This document shows positions 1 to 8,912 of a stretch of DNA of 58,205 nucleotides, in pieces. Position 1 is the first letter of the stretch, and each line of letters starts with the position of its first letter. This DNA comes from Myxococcales bacterium (GTDB lineage Bacteria; Myxococcota_A; Bradymonadia; Bradymonadales; Bradymonadaceae). A model generated the notes under the pieces. That model was not told where the DNA came from. It saw only the letters and a list, made by a program, of their open reading frames with translations, and did no database searches. The stretch lies in contig SKON01000111.1 in NCBI GenBank assembly GCA_007120035.1, positions 1-58,205 on the forward strand. Direction: 5' to 3'. A program made the translations under genes and the position numbers.

Positions 1-1
1 C

Positions 2-2206
2 GTCGCCAACTACGCCGTCGCCTACCACAGCGCCAGCCCCGGCCCTGTGAGCCCGGCGGCCTCCATGGTCCGCCGCCTCCTGGGCCTCTCCATCGCCGAT
101 GGCCCCGCCGCGCTCGAGGAACGCCTCCCCGCCTGGAATCCCGAGGACCGAGAGGTCTTGGGGGAGCTCATGCGGGGTGATCCAGGAGCCCTCTCGGTGG
201 AGCAGATCTATGCGCACTCGCTCTTACGAGAGGCGATCGAGGAGGCCGCCGAGCGACGCCCGCTGATCCTCTCTTTCGACGACGTCCACTTCGGCGCTCC
301 ATCGCTCAGCCTGATCGAGCAGCTCCTTCGACAGGAAGAGTTGCCTCTGCTGATCCTCTGCACCGTCGACGAAGAGCTCCTGGCCACCCGCCCCGACGAG
401 GCCGCGGCCCTGGAGTCCCTGGTCGCAAGCGAGGGGGCTGACTCTCTGGCGTTGCCCCCCTTGAGCGAGGAGGAACACCGCGACCTGGTCGGCGCTCTCA
501 TCGGCCTGGACTACGATCTCGCGGAGCACCTGATCGAGCGCACGGCGGGCAACCCCACGTTCCTCGTGGAGCTCGTGGGCGACTGGATCGCCACGGGGCT
601 CCTCCGCCCGGGCCCCCGGGGCTTCGTGCTCGCCGCCGACACCTTGCCGCCGATCCCGAAGGACCTTCGCCAGGCATGGGAGGAGCGCCTGCGCTTTGCC
701 CTCGAGAGCAGCCCCCCCGATTGGCCTGTCGCCCTCTACCTGGCGGCCTTTCTGGGCACGGAGTTTCGGCGGCGCGATTGGATCCGGGCCGCCGAGCACG
801 CCGGCCTGGGTGTCGACCTGGAGGCCCTGGCCGAGCACCTCCTGAACCTCCGCCTCCTGCTCCGCGTCGAGGAGGGCTACGCCTTCGCGCAGGCCATCGC
901 CCGGGAGACCCTGGAGGTGATGGCCGCCGACACCAGCGCCGGTGACGAGCTCGTGGCCCGCCTCCACAACGCCTGCTCCGCCGCCATCCGGGAGCACTAC
1001 CCCCTGGGCTCCCCAGGCCGCGCCGACCGCCTGGCCCGCCACCACCTCGGCGCTGGCCGCAACAAGAGCGCCTACCGCCAGGGCCTGATGGCCACGGAGG
1101 AAGCCATGTGCGTCGGCGACTACTCCCGGGCCCTCCACAACCTGATGATCGCTGAGCAGGCGCTTGGCACCCGCGACCCCGCCGACTCCCCGATGGCCGA
1201 CCCCCTCCTCTTCCTCCGCATGGAGATCCAGAGGCAACGGTTGTTCGTCTCGGAGACGGATACCCAGGATCTGGGCAGGCTCTTGCAGACCCGGGGCGCC
1301 GAGCTTCAGCGTCCCTTACTCCTGGCCCATGGCCTCGAGATCCAGGCCCGCAAACAGGGAAACCGCCACGCCGCCGTGGGCTTCTTCGAGCGCGCCCTGG
1401 ACTTCTATGCCGAGGCCGACGACGTCTACGGCCTGTGCCGCTGTATGGAGGGGCTGGCCTGGACCCTGGTCCTGATGGGCCGCCTCGACGACGGGGAGCG
1501 GTACTACCAGGAGATCCTGGCTCTCTTGCCCGATCCCAAAGGCCGCGAGATCAAGATCGTGGGCGACACCCTCAACGGGATGGCTGAGATCAGGCGCCGC
1601 CGCGGTGACTTCGTCGGCGCCAGCGAGTACCTGGACACCGGCGAGGCCCTGGCCCGACGGGCCCGGATGCCTCGCCTCCTGGTGGACATCTACAGCTCCC
1701 GCGCCGAGCTGGCCCGTGAAGAGGGCCGCTTCGATGAAGCGCTGGCCCTCTACGACGCGGGCCATGAGATCATCCGTCGCCTGACCGGATTCACCCCCAC
1801 GGTCTACTCGCTCAACCGGGCGCTGACGAATCTGGGTCGTGGAGACCTCCTCGCCGTGGAGGAGGTCCTGGCCGATCCGTCCTTCCGGGTACCCGCCCAC
1901 CTCAAATTCATCGGGACTCTTCTTCGAGCATGCGTGGCGCTCTTCCACGGCGACGGAGCGCAGGGCTACGCGCTCTTGAACGAAGGGCTCTCTCTCAGCG
2001 AGGAGCAAGGCATTGTGGAGCCCGACAGCGGCACGACCCTGGAGATCCTGGCCGGCCTGGCTCTGGACGCCGGCGCGTTGGAGTGCGCCGAGCTCGCCAT
2101 CGCGAACGCAGTGACGATCTGGACCACCTTCGGCAACCAGGACGCCATCGCCCGAGCCCGTGCGCTCCAACAGGCCATCGACGAGCGCCGAGGAGCCGAC
2201 CGATGA
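2..2206 (+). CDS. AAA/STAND-type ATPase with TPR-like C terminus, 5'-truncated by window edge
   Basis: The frame is open to base 2, so the start lies outside the window; the GTG at 47 is probably an internal Val. The visible part begins inside an ATPase domain. A Walker B-like stretch (LILSFDDVH) lies near 260-290, followed by a helical region typical of AAA_16/STAND ATPases, while the Walker A loop must lie upstream. The C-terminal half is helical and Ala/Leu-rich with TPR-like repeats. In myxobacteria-like genomes such modules often sit behind an N-terminal Ser/Thr kinase or guanylate cyclase domain; whether that holds here cannot be seen. It ends 7 bp from the flgE stop, convergently, and no terminator hairpin is obvious between them. 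A signalling role is inferred from architecture only. Confidence 0.75.
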   Translation, partial: VANYAVAYHSASPGPVSPAASMVRRLLGLSIADGPAALEERLPAWNPEDREVLGELMRGDPGALSVEQIYAHSLLREAIEEAAERRPLILSFDDVHFGAPSLSLIEQLLRQEELPLLILCTVDEELLATRPDEAAALESLVASEGADSLALPPLSEEEHRDLVGALIGLDYDLAEHLIERTAGNPTFLVELVGDWIATGLLRPGPRGFVLAADTLPPIPKDLRQAWEERLRFALESSPPDWPVALYLAAFLGTEFRRRDWIRAAEHAGLGVDLEALAEHLLNLRLLLRVEEGYAFAQAIARETLEVMAADTSAGDELVARLHNACSAAIREHYPLGSPGRADRLARHHLGAGRNKSAYRQGLMATEEAMCVGDYSRALHNLMIAEQALGTRDPADSPMADPLLFLRMEIQRQRLFVSETDTQDLGRLLQTRGAELQRPLLLAHGLEIQARKQGNRHAAVGFFERALDFYAEADDVYGLCRCMEGLAWTLVLMGRLDDGERYYQEILALLPDPKGREIKIVGDTLNGMAEIRRRRGDFVGASEYLDTGEALARRARMPRLLVDIYSSRAELAREEGRFDEALALYDAGHEIIRRLTGFTPTVYSLNRALTNLGRGDLLAVEEVLADPSFRVPAHLKFIGTLLRACVALFHGDGAQGYALLNEGLSLSEEQGIVEPDSGTTLEILAGLALDAGALECAELAIANAVTIWTTFGNQDAIARARALQQAIDERRGADR

Positions 2207-2213
2207 CCCGCCA

Positions 2214-3461
2214 TCACCGCTTGAGGTTCATCACCTCCTGCAGCATCTGATCCCCAGTGGAGACGGTCTTGGAGCTCGCCTGATAGCCTCGTTGGGCAGC
2301 GATCATTTTGACGAATTCATGGGAGAGGTCGACATTGGAAGACTCCAGGGCACCGGAGACGATGGATCCACGACCACCGACACCGGCGGCGTCCATTCGG
2401 GGATCTCCACTATCGGGAGTGCGGGCCCAGAGGTTCCCCCCCTGCCGCTGGAGCCCCTCGGGAGCGTCGAATTGGGCCAAGACCACCTGACCGACGGCCA
2501 TCTCTTCGCCATTGGAAAAGACTCCCATGATGGTGCCGTCCGCTTCGATCTGAATCCCCCGAATGTCGCCGGCAGCGTACCCGTCCTGGCGGAGGCGACG
2601 GAGCGTGGAGTCACCGGCATGCTGGGTCGATCCGTCGAAGTTCAGCTCCAGCTCCTGTCCCGCCGCCGCGCCTACGGGGTTGAAGGTGGTGGGCCCCTGG
2701 ACGTGATCGACCAACACACCATCGACATCGAAGTCGAGAGTTCCCGACGAGATCTCCGTGAGCTCTCCGGGGGTGCCCCCCTCCAACTGCTCCCCGTCTA
2801 CCATCACGTGGTACTCCCACTGGTTCTCGTCGACTTTTCGATAGTACACCTCGGCCTGGATGGCGTTGCCCAGGGAGTCATACACGGTGACGCTGGTGGC
2901 ATAGTTGCTCGTCGCCGTCGGGTCGTTGGGATCCCAGGGATCGACGATCACGGCCTCGTTGGGGTTGAGGTTCAGGGCCAGATCCACGGAGGTCGTCGCC
3001 GCCGGCGGAGAGGTCCGGTCTCCGACCTGCAGATCGCCGATCGTGGTGGTCCGGAGGGTCCCCGCGTCGTCGGCGGGATATCCTTGCAGTCGAAAGCCCG
3101 CCGGCGTGGTGATAAACCCCTGATCGTCGAGAACGAACTGTCCGGCTCGGGTATAGAACTCATCGGCGGCATCGCCGCCGGGGTTTCGAACCACGAAGAA
3201 CCCCTGTCCGGCGATGGCCATATCCGTGGTCTGGCCGGTCATCTCCAGAGCTCCCTGCTCGAAGAGTTGCTGCACATCACCGACCCGAGTCCCGTCTCCG
3301 ATCCCGAGCATCAGGTTCCCCATCACGTCACTGAAATTCGCTCGTCCTGCTTTGAAACCAACGGTGTTCACGTTGGCGATATTGTCACCGATCACGCCCA
3401 TGGCCTGGCCGTTTGCCCGAAGTCCACTGACGCCGGTGTTCATCGATTTGAGGATACTCAT
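2214..3461 (-). CDS. flgE: Flagellar hook protein FlgE
   Basis: Subunit of the extracellular hook, the universal joint between rod and filament, exported by the flagellar type III system. The N terminus has the rod/hook signature (SILKSMNTGVSGLRANGQAM, then GDNIANVNTVGFKAGRANF), the middle has the FlgE/F/G-type IAGQGFFVV segment, and the C terminus has the matching helix (ESSNVDLSHEFVKMIAAQRGYQASSKTVSTGDQML). At 415 residues it is of usual FlgE length. The ATG follows an AGGAG ribosome site. It is the last gene of the rod/hook operon running leftward from flgB, directly after fliK and flgD, which control hook length and hook assembly. Confidence 0.96.
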   Translation of the reverse strand: MSILKSMNTGVSGLRANGQAMGVIGDNIANVNTVGFKAGRANFSDVMGNLMLGIGDGTRVGDVQQLFEQGALEMTGQTTDMAIAGQGFFVVRNPGGDAADEFYTRAGQFVLDDQGFITTPAGFRLQGYPADDAGTLRTTTIGDLQVGDRTSPPAATTSVDLALNLNPNEAVIVDPWDPNDPTATSNYATSVTVYDSLGNAIQAEVYYRKVDENQWEYHVMVDGEQLEGGTPGELTEISSGTLDFDVDGVLVDHVQGPTTFNPVGAAAGQELELNFDGSTQHAGDSTLRRLRQDGYAAGDIRGIQIEADGTIMGVFSNGEEMAVGQVVLAQFDAPEGLQRQGGNLWARTPDSGDPRMDAAGVGGRGSIVSGALESSNVDLSHEFVKMIAAQRGYQASSKTVSTGDQMLQEVMNLKR

Positions 3462-3518
3462 TGGGTGCTCCTGTGGGTGATCTGGCCACTGCCAGGTTGG
3501 GGGTGAGTGGTGTGGAAG

Positions 3519-4178
3519 TCAGGATCGAGCGACCTCTTGGATCTGTCCCATGCCAGCGTCGCCGCCGCCCTCCAAGAGCAGACGGGGCATCCCGGACTCG
3601 AAGGTCACTCCGTCGACTCGACGGCGAGTGAAGGAGAGGGCCGGGAGGGTCTGGTCGTCGGCGTCGCGAGCCGTGATCTCGAAGGTGTACTCGCCATCGG
3701 GCACGGGGCTACCATCCTGATCGGTGCCATCCCAGTCGACGTCGTGGGGACCTGCGCTGGTTGGCCCCAGCTCCAGGGTTTCGATCACCCGGCCGTTCTC
3801 ATCGCGAATCACCACTTCTACGGACTCGGCGTCCTCGGCGAGGTCGAAGCCGAAGGGATACGTGGTAGCACCATCCTCAACGGTGATCTCGTTTTCTGAA
3901 ATGCGGACATCATGGCCGATGAAGGAGACCATCTGGGCACTGGTATTGGCCGCCTGGGCCATGGCGAGTTGGTAGATACTCTGGGAGATGTTCTCCAGTC
4001 TCTCCACGCTGGCCATCTGCGATAGCTGGGCCACGAACTGCTGGTTATCCATGGGATTCAGCGGATCCTGCTGGGAGAGCTGGGTCGTCAAGAGCATCAG
4101 GAACTCTTGCTGATTCATCTGGTCAGGGGCCTTCTTCGTCTGCGGTGAGGCGTGAGATGTAGCGGAGTCGATCTTCAT
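3519..4178 (-). CDS. flgD: Hook assembly scaffold FlgD
   Basis: Hook-capping protein on which FlgE subunits polymerise; it is later replaced by FlgK. The N-terminal FlgD signature is clear (NQQEFLMLLTTQLSQQDPLN, then MDNQQFVAQLSQMASVERLENI, about residues 21-65). It is followed by a beta-rich FlgD Ig/Tudor region with PVPDGEYTFEI near residue 160. The length of 219 residues is normal. An AGGA site precedes the ATG. It lies between fliK and flgE in the same operon. Confidence 0.95.
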   Translation of the reverse strand: MKIDSATSHASPQTKKAPDQMNQQEFLMLLTTQLSQQDPLNPMDNQQFVAQLSQMASVERLENISQSIYQLAMAQAANTSAQMVSFIGHDVRISENEITVEDGATTYPFGFDLAEDAESVEVVIRDENGRVIETLELGPTSAGPHDVDWDGTDQDGSPVPDGEYTFEITARDADDQTLPALSFTRRRVDGVTFESGMPRLLLEGGGDAGMGQIQEVARS

Positions 4179-4200
4179 GGTCTGGTTCCTGTGGCGAAGG

Positions 4201-5145
4201 TCAGGTGACGATATTCAAGAGTCCCTGATGATGGGTGGGACGGAGCGATTCGTCGGGGGTCGGGTCAGCGTCCTCCTCCCCAGTAGAGGATGGAGACTGC
4301 CAGTTCTGGGTATCCTGACGCCCTGAATCGCGGGGATCATCGGTCTGGGTCTCCACATGGGCCTCGGCCTCCAACCCCAACTCCTCCAGGGCCCGGGCCA
4401 AGAGGTGGAGTTCTTGCTGGAGCTCTCGCCCGATCAACGGGTTGGTAGTGCGAACCAGGACCGAAGCGGTGTGATCTTGTAGCGTCAGTTCCATGTGAAT
4501 CCGTCCTTGCGCTCCCAGCCCCACCTCCAGGTGGGCGACGCCTCCTCGGGAGTGGGTAGCCATCTGAATTTGCACATGTCGTGCCAGGTCCGCCGCCCGG
4601 GGGGCGCTCGTCGACTCGAGAGGAGCTGCGGCCGGTGGCATTCCGAGGGGCTGCAGAGAGAACCCCTGGAGCGCTACGCCCTGTAGTGGCGGGCCCTGGG
4701 CGAGTCCCGACCCGGCGCTCCGGGTCCCAGGGCGAATCGATGACGGGGAGTCCTCCACGGCCTGACCTCGCCCATGGGTGGACGGAAATTCCTTCATCAT
4801 CAAAGGAAGAGATTTCCTCTCGACAGGGGTTGCCAGAGCCACCATCCGTGGCAGGACCTCCACCAGCCCGAGAGCGATCTCCTCGGAGGAGAGCTCTCCG
4901 TCTCGGACCGCCGAGTCCGCCAAGAGTCCCTGTAGGTCCAAAGACTCCCGCCCGATCCTGGGCTCCTGCGAGAGCCCCACCACGTTCGCTTTCACGGCGT
5001 TTGCAAGCTCTTTTTGAAGTAGTCCCTGGAAGGTCTTCTGGTCGCTCCTTTCCGACGATGGCGGCGCTGAAGACTTCTTCGCAGCCCCTTCTCGAGGAGA
5101 GGGTGAGGTCGGAGGGGTCGTGGAGGCAAGCTTTGGAAGGTTCAT
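4201..5145 (-). CDS. fliK: Hook-length control protein FliK
   Basis: Secreted ruler that switches the export gate from hook to filament substrates by touching FlhB. The first two thirds are low-complexity, rich in Ser/Pro/Gln, as usual for FliK. The last third (about residues 195-275) has the conserved C-terminal fold: GRIHMELTLQDHTASVLVRT, then NPLIGRELQQELHLLARALEELGL. The length is 314 residues. Its start overlaps the stop of the upstream MotE-like gene by 4 bp, so translation is probably coupled. Position directly before flgD and flgE supports the call. Confidence 0.88.
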   Translation of the reverse strand: MNLPKLASTTPPTSPSPREGAAKKSSAPPSSERSDQKTFQGLLQKELANAVKANVVGLSQEPRIGRESLDLQGLLADSAVRDGELSSEEIALGLVEVLPRMVALATPVERKSLPLMMKEFPSTHGRGQAVEDSPSSIRPGTRSAGSGLAQGPPLQGVALQGFSLQPLGMPPAAAPLESTSAPRAADLARHVQIQMATHSRGGVAHLEVGLGAQGRIHMELTLQDHTASVLVRTTNPLIGRELQQELHLLARALEELGLEAEAHVETQTDDPRDSGRQDTQNWQSPSSTGEEDADPTPDESLRPTHHQGLLNIVT

Positions 5146-5732
5146 GGGGAGACCTCCTGGCTTCCCAGGAGAAGAGCGCTGAGGCGAGCGGCGTCCACGG
5201 GGGACATCCGATCGAAGATTCGACCGCTATTGCGAGGATTCAACTCGTCGATCACCTCCACGGCGAGGTCCGATGGGAGCTCGACGATCAAGTCGGCGGC
5301 CGCTTCGGGTTTCATGGACTGCACGCTTCGCACCAGCCGCTCCAGCCGCTCGGCTCGACGTTCGGGATCCAGAGGCTCGGCCTCCTGCTCGGAGTGCTCC
5401 GGGATCAACGGGGAAGGCTCCTCGTCGGGGCCCGTCGGGGCCCCGGGATCACGTGGAGCACAAGGCTCTTGTGGCCCCGACTCCTGGGCCTCTTCTCGGG
5501 CTCGAAGCGCTTCCTCGCGGTCATCGAGAGCCCGACGCCGTTCGTCGAGTTCGGCTTCTCTCTGGTCCAGGGACTGCTGCCGTTGGCGAAGCTGAAGCAA
5601 GAGAGAGTCGCTCTCTGAGGAGGTACCCTGGGGAGCCTGGGCTTCTGCCTGCGAATCATAAGCGACCACCATCAGGGTCCCCAGGAGGAGGACGCCCATG
5701 GCGAGTGCCAACATGCGGTGCCGTAGTTTCAT
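5142..5732 (-). CDS. MotE-like flagellar protein with MgtE N-terminal-type domain
   Basis: A 196-residue protein with an N-terminal signal/membrane segment (about residues 7-27), a charged coiled coil rich in Arg/Glu/Gln (about 45-85), a Pro-rich linker and a C-terminal helical domain (LIVELPSDLAVEVIDELNPR, then RIFDRMSPVDAARL). That domain resembles the magnesium-transporter MgtE N-terminal fold, as in MotE/FliY-like flagellar proteins. In other bacteria MotE is a periplasmic chaperone for MotC or sits next to fliI/fliJ. It overlaps fliI upstream and fliK downstream by 4 bp each, occupying the slot where fliJ usually lies; fliJ is instead at 32542. The precise role is inferred. Confidence 0.7.
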   Translation of the reverse strand: MKLRHRMLALAMGVLLLGTLMVVAYDSQAEAQAPQGTSSESDSLLLQLRQRQQSLDQREAELDERRRALDDREEALRAREEAQESGPQEPCAPRDPGAPTGPDEEPSPLIPEHSEQEAEPLDPERRAERLERLVRSVQSMKPEAAADLIVELPSDLAVEVIDELNPRNSGRIFDRMSPVDAARLSALLLGSQEVSP

Positions 5733-7150
5733 CGCGATTCTCCTGCGGGGGTCGAAAGAATCTCTTGGTTGCGTGCGTAGGCGCCGGAGAGCTCACGGCG
5801 GAACGGGTTGGCCGCCCGAGGCGAATCCAGGCTGGGAGCCTCCAGGGACGCCCGCAGCTCGGTGAGGGTTTCCTCCAGCGAGATCGCCTGTTCCGGAGAT
5901 TGTGAGAGAAACGCTCGCAGGCTCCCGATTCGCTCCAGGGCCTGATCGTAGGTGGGGTTGGTTCCCTGGCGATAGGCTCCGAGGCTGATCAACTCATCGG
6001 CGGCTTCGTAGTTGGTCAGAAGCGTTCGAAATCGGCGAGCCAGGCGCTGGTGCTCGGTGTCTACCAGGTGATTCATCAGGCGGCTGAGACTGCGAGAGAC
6101 ATCGATCGCCGGGTACTGGCCGGCCTCGGCGAGCCGACGAGAGAGGACGATATGGCCATCGGTGGTCCCTCGGACGGCGTCGGCCACAGGATCGTCGAAG
6201 TCCTCGGTCTCAATCAGAGCGGTGTAGATCGCCGTGATACTCCCCCTGTCGTTCAACCCGGTGCGCTCTAAGAGCTGGGGGATCACGGCGAAAGCACTGG
6301 GCGGATACCCGCGGGTGGCCGGAGGTTCTCCCACGGAAAGCCCGATCTCCCTCTGGGCCATGACCACCCGGGTCAAGCTGTCCATCAAGAGGAGCACTCG
6401 ATCGCCGCAATCCCGGAAGAACTCGGCGATCGCCGTGGCCGTGTAGGCGGCCCGCAGTCTCAACGCCGGGGACTCGTCGCTGGTAGCCGCCACCACGACG
6501 ACTCGAGAGGTGTCCACCCCGGCGACCCGGAGCTCTTCGTCGACGAACTCTTGCACCTCTCTACCCCGTTCCCCGATCAGGGCCACCACGGCGACATCGG
6601 CGTCGCTGTTGCGGGCGATCATCCCCATTAGAGTGCTCTTTCCGACCCCCGTACCGGCCAACACAGCTACCCGCTGTCCCTCCCCCAGCGTCAGGAGTCC
6701 GTTGATCGCCTTGACGCCGAGGTCGATGGTCTTTTCGATCCCCCGGCGTTTCAGGGGATTGATCGGCGGCGCGATCAGCGGGACCGGGCGAGTATCCCGA
6801 AGCGGTCCCGCCCCATCGATGGGTTCACCCATCCCGTTGAGGACTCGACCCAGACAAGACCGGCCCACAGCGATCGTAGCATCCGCAGCGGTCATGGTGA
6901 TGCGCGTCCCCACGGAGAGCCCCTGGCGATTTCCCAGGGGCATCAGGATCACCCGGTCCTCTTTGAGGCCTACCACCTCCGCCAGAACCGCCGATGCTCC
7001 GGGAGGTTCGATCCGGCAGGTCGCGCCGATTCGGGCGCAGGGAAGGACACCTTCCACCAGCATACCCACGACTCGGGTCACCCGGCCGACGTACCGAAAT
7101 GTCTCGGCCTCCTCGATAGAGGTAGTGATGGATTCCAGGTCCAGGGACAT
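5729..7150 (-). CDS. fliI: Flagellum-specific ATPase FliI
   Basis: Cytoplasmic ATPase of the flagellar type III exporter, homologous to the F1 beta subunit. It has a Walker A loop (AGTGVGKST, residues 165-173), the GERGREVQEF motif, Walker B in VLLLMDSLTRV, and the SLSRLMNHLVD region. The length of 473 residues is usual. The ATG at 7150 is chosen over the GTG one codon upstream because a GGAG site sits about 6 nt before it and it overlaps the fliH stop as TGATG. It works with FliH and FliJ; fliH lies immediately upstream. Confidence 0.96.
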   Translation of the reverse strand: MSLDLESITTSIEEAETFRYVGRVTRVVGMLVEGVLPCARIGATCRIEPPGASAVLAEVVGLKEDRVILMPLGNRQGLSVGTRITMTAADATIAVGRSCLGRVLNGMGEPIDGAGPLRDTRPVPLIAPPINPLKRRGIEKTIDLGVKAINGLLTLGEGQRVAVLAGTGVGKSTLMGMIARNSDADVAVVALIGERGREVQEFVDEELRVAGVDTSRVVVVAATSDESPALRLRAAYTATAIAEFFRDCGDRVLLLMDSLTRVVMAQREIGLSVGEPPATRGYPPSAFAVIPQLLERTGLNDRGSITAIYTALIETEDFDDPVADAVRGTTDGHIVLSRRLAEAGQYPAIDVSRSLSRLMNHLVDTEHQRLARRFRTLLTNYEAADELISLGAYRQGTNPTYDQALERIGSLRAFLSQSPEQAISLEETLTELRASLEAPSLDSPRAANPFRRELSGAYARNQEILSTPAGESR

Positions 7151-7893
7151 CACGACTCCGGTGGCAGAAGAGGGGGTTGGCTCTGAGCGTAGGCTTCCAG
7201 ACGGCTACTGGTCAGCTCGACGAGTCGATCCAAACGCTCCGACAAGACGCTCTCGATCTGGCCTTGTTCCGAACTGATGCGACAATCCCCGGGCGTCAGC
7301 CCCGGATCGGGGAGGATCTCAATGGTGGTAGCGTCTCGCTCCCTGCTCACGATCTCCTCCAGGTTCTCCTGAAGAGCCTCCACAGCATCGGGATGAACGA
7401 AGAGCCGGATATGACTCAGTCCGCAGGCTCTCAACAGAGGACCTCGAACGGCAGCCACCATGGCTTCTTCGGTTTCCAGCTCCCGTTCCAAGAGGTGTTG
7501 GGCGTACTTTCTCCCCAGGGCCTCGGCGACCCAGAGGACTCGATGGAGGGCGGCCTCTTCCAGGGTTTGCAACCGGGAGAGGGTCCGAAACTGCTGAGAC
7601 TCGAACCGCTCCTGAAAGGCCTTTAGTTGACTCTGGTATGCCTCTTCGGCCTCGACGTATCCCTCGTGACGAGCCGCCGCGATCCGGGCTTTCCAGACCC
7701 GTTCCTGGGCCTGCTGCTCCTGGTCTTCGGCCACCACGAACGACGAGGACTCTCCCAGGCCCGTCCCTTCTCTCGGCGACACCGAAGGGGCCGGCGACTC
7801 TTGTTGAAAGGACCCGAAGTCGACGGTGCGGACCTTTTGCGATGAGTCACGAAGAAAGGAGTGGGAGGCTTTTGTGTCTTTAGAGGAGCTCAT
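7150..7893 (-). CDS. fliH: Flagellar export ATPase regulator FliH
   Basis: Stator-like regulator that holds FliI at the export gate and switch. It is a 247-residue protein with a disordered N terminus, a long helical stretch rich in Ala/Glu/Arg/Gln (about residues 60-130) and a C-terminal domain with FliH-like features (RLFVHPDAVEAL and PDPGLTPGDCRISSEQGQI, the vacuolar-ATPase E/FliH fold). The ATG at 7893 is preferred over one 30 bp upstream because of a GAGGTT site; the gene then overlaps the fliG 3' end by 14 bp. Position between fliG and fliI is canonical. Confidence 0.9.
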   Translation of the reverse strand: MSSSKDTKASHSFLRDSSQKVRTVDFGSFQQESPAPSVSPREGTGLGESSSFVVAEDQEQQAQERVWKARIAAARHEGYVEAEEAYQSQLKAFQERFESQQFRTLSRLQTLEEAALHRVLWVAEALGRKYAQHLLERELETEEAMVAAVRGPLLRACGLSHIRLFVHPDAVEALQENLEEIVSRERDATTIEILPDPGLTPGDCRISSEQGQIESVLSERLDRLVELTSSRLEAYAQSQPPLLPPES

Positions 7894-8890
7894 CGGAACC
7901 TCGCGGAATGGTAATCGCCCCATCTTCTTCCAATTGGTAAGCGACGGTCATGATCGACGACTGGGCACCTTCGACCTCCTGCACCCGCCGGGGTCCCATC
8001 GCAGCCAGGTCGTCGCGGAGCATCTCCGCCGCCCGAGACGACATACTGGCGTAGATCAACTCCGCGACCTCGTCGCCGGCCCCTTTCATGGCCACCGCTA
8101 GCGTCTGGGTGTCCACCTCTCGGAGGAGCCGCTGCATGGAGCGGGAGTCCAACCCGGCCAGATCGTCGAACGTAAAGAGCCTCTCCTTTAGCTTTCGAGC
8201 GAAGGTCTCGTCGACGCCCTCGAGGTGAGTAAAGAGCGCCTCACCGTGGTCCGAGGGAAGCGCTTTGACCACCTCGACGGTGAGATCCTCGAGATCGGGA
8301 ATCTGCCCTTCCGGAGCGGTCTCGACGGTGTCCAGAAGAGAGCTCAAGGTGTGGCCCACGTCGCGCTCCACTTCTTCGGATACCCGTCCCAGATGGGCGA
8401 TCCGGTAGACCGCGTCGGCGCTGATCGGAGGAGACCATCGGCTGAGGATCGCCGAGGCCTGTCCCGGCTCCAACCGGGAGAGGACGATCGCCCGGGTCTG
8501 TGGATGCTCGGCCTCTAATAGAGACGCCAGGGTATCTGCGTCGGCGTGTCGGCACATATGAAAGGGATCTTCGCCGTGGTCCTCGTGCAAGAGATCGAGG
8601 GCTCGCTCCTCTCCGAGGGCTTGTTCCACCATCAGTTGGAACGCCGACCCCGCTCCTTGCCGGGGCACCTGTCCCCCCTGGAAAGCCAGCTTGAATTCTC
8701 GCAGGACCTCCACGACCTCTTCCCGGGAGACGTTCTCCAGGGTGGCGGCGGTCTGTCCCAGGCGTCGAATCTCCTCCTCTGTCAACCGGGTGAAGATCTC
8801 CGAGGCCAGGGCATCACCCATGACCAAGACGAAGATGGCGGCCTTTCGAAGACCGGAGTCAGGGCGGGGTTCAAGAGTTGTGAGGTTCAT
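7880..8890 (-). CDS. fliG: Flagellar motor switch protein FliG
   Basis: Rotor protein of the C ring; its C-terminal domain meets MotA to generate torque. Strong family matches include RKAAIFVLVMGDALASEIF at the N terminus, AEHPQTRAIVLSRL in the middle domain, and FDDLAGLDSRSMQRLLREVD plus RAAEMLRDDLAAMGP in the torque domain. The length is 336 residues. The ATG at 8890 has an AGGAG site 7 nt upstream; the reading frame is open 165 bp further but that extension lies within fliF and has no FliG similarity. It is followed by fliH with a short overlap. Confidence 0.97.
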   Translation of the reverse strand: MNLTTLEPRPDSGLRKAAIFVLVMGDALASEIFTRLTEEEIRRLGQTAATLENVSREEVVEVLREFKLAFQGGQVPRQGAGSAFQLMVEQALGEERALDLLHEDHGEDPFHMCRHADADTLASLLEAEHPQTRAIVLSRLEPGQASAILSRWSPPISADAVYRIAHLGRVSEEVERDVGHTLSSLLDTVETAPEGQIPDLEDLTVEVVKALPSDHGEALFTHLEGVDETFARKLKERLFTFDDLAGLDSRSMQRLLREVDTQTLAVAMKGAGDEVAELIYASMSSRAAEMLRDDLAAMGPRRVQEVEGAQSSIMTVAYQLEEDGAITIPRGSDELL

Positions 8891-8912
8891 CGATACTCCT
8901 TGCGATGACGGA

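Noticed and set aside
2160..3506. 448-residue open frame on the plus strand opposite flgE
   Set aside because: It is antisense to a gene with full FlgE similarity, has no recognisable domain and is due to high third-position GC.
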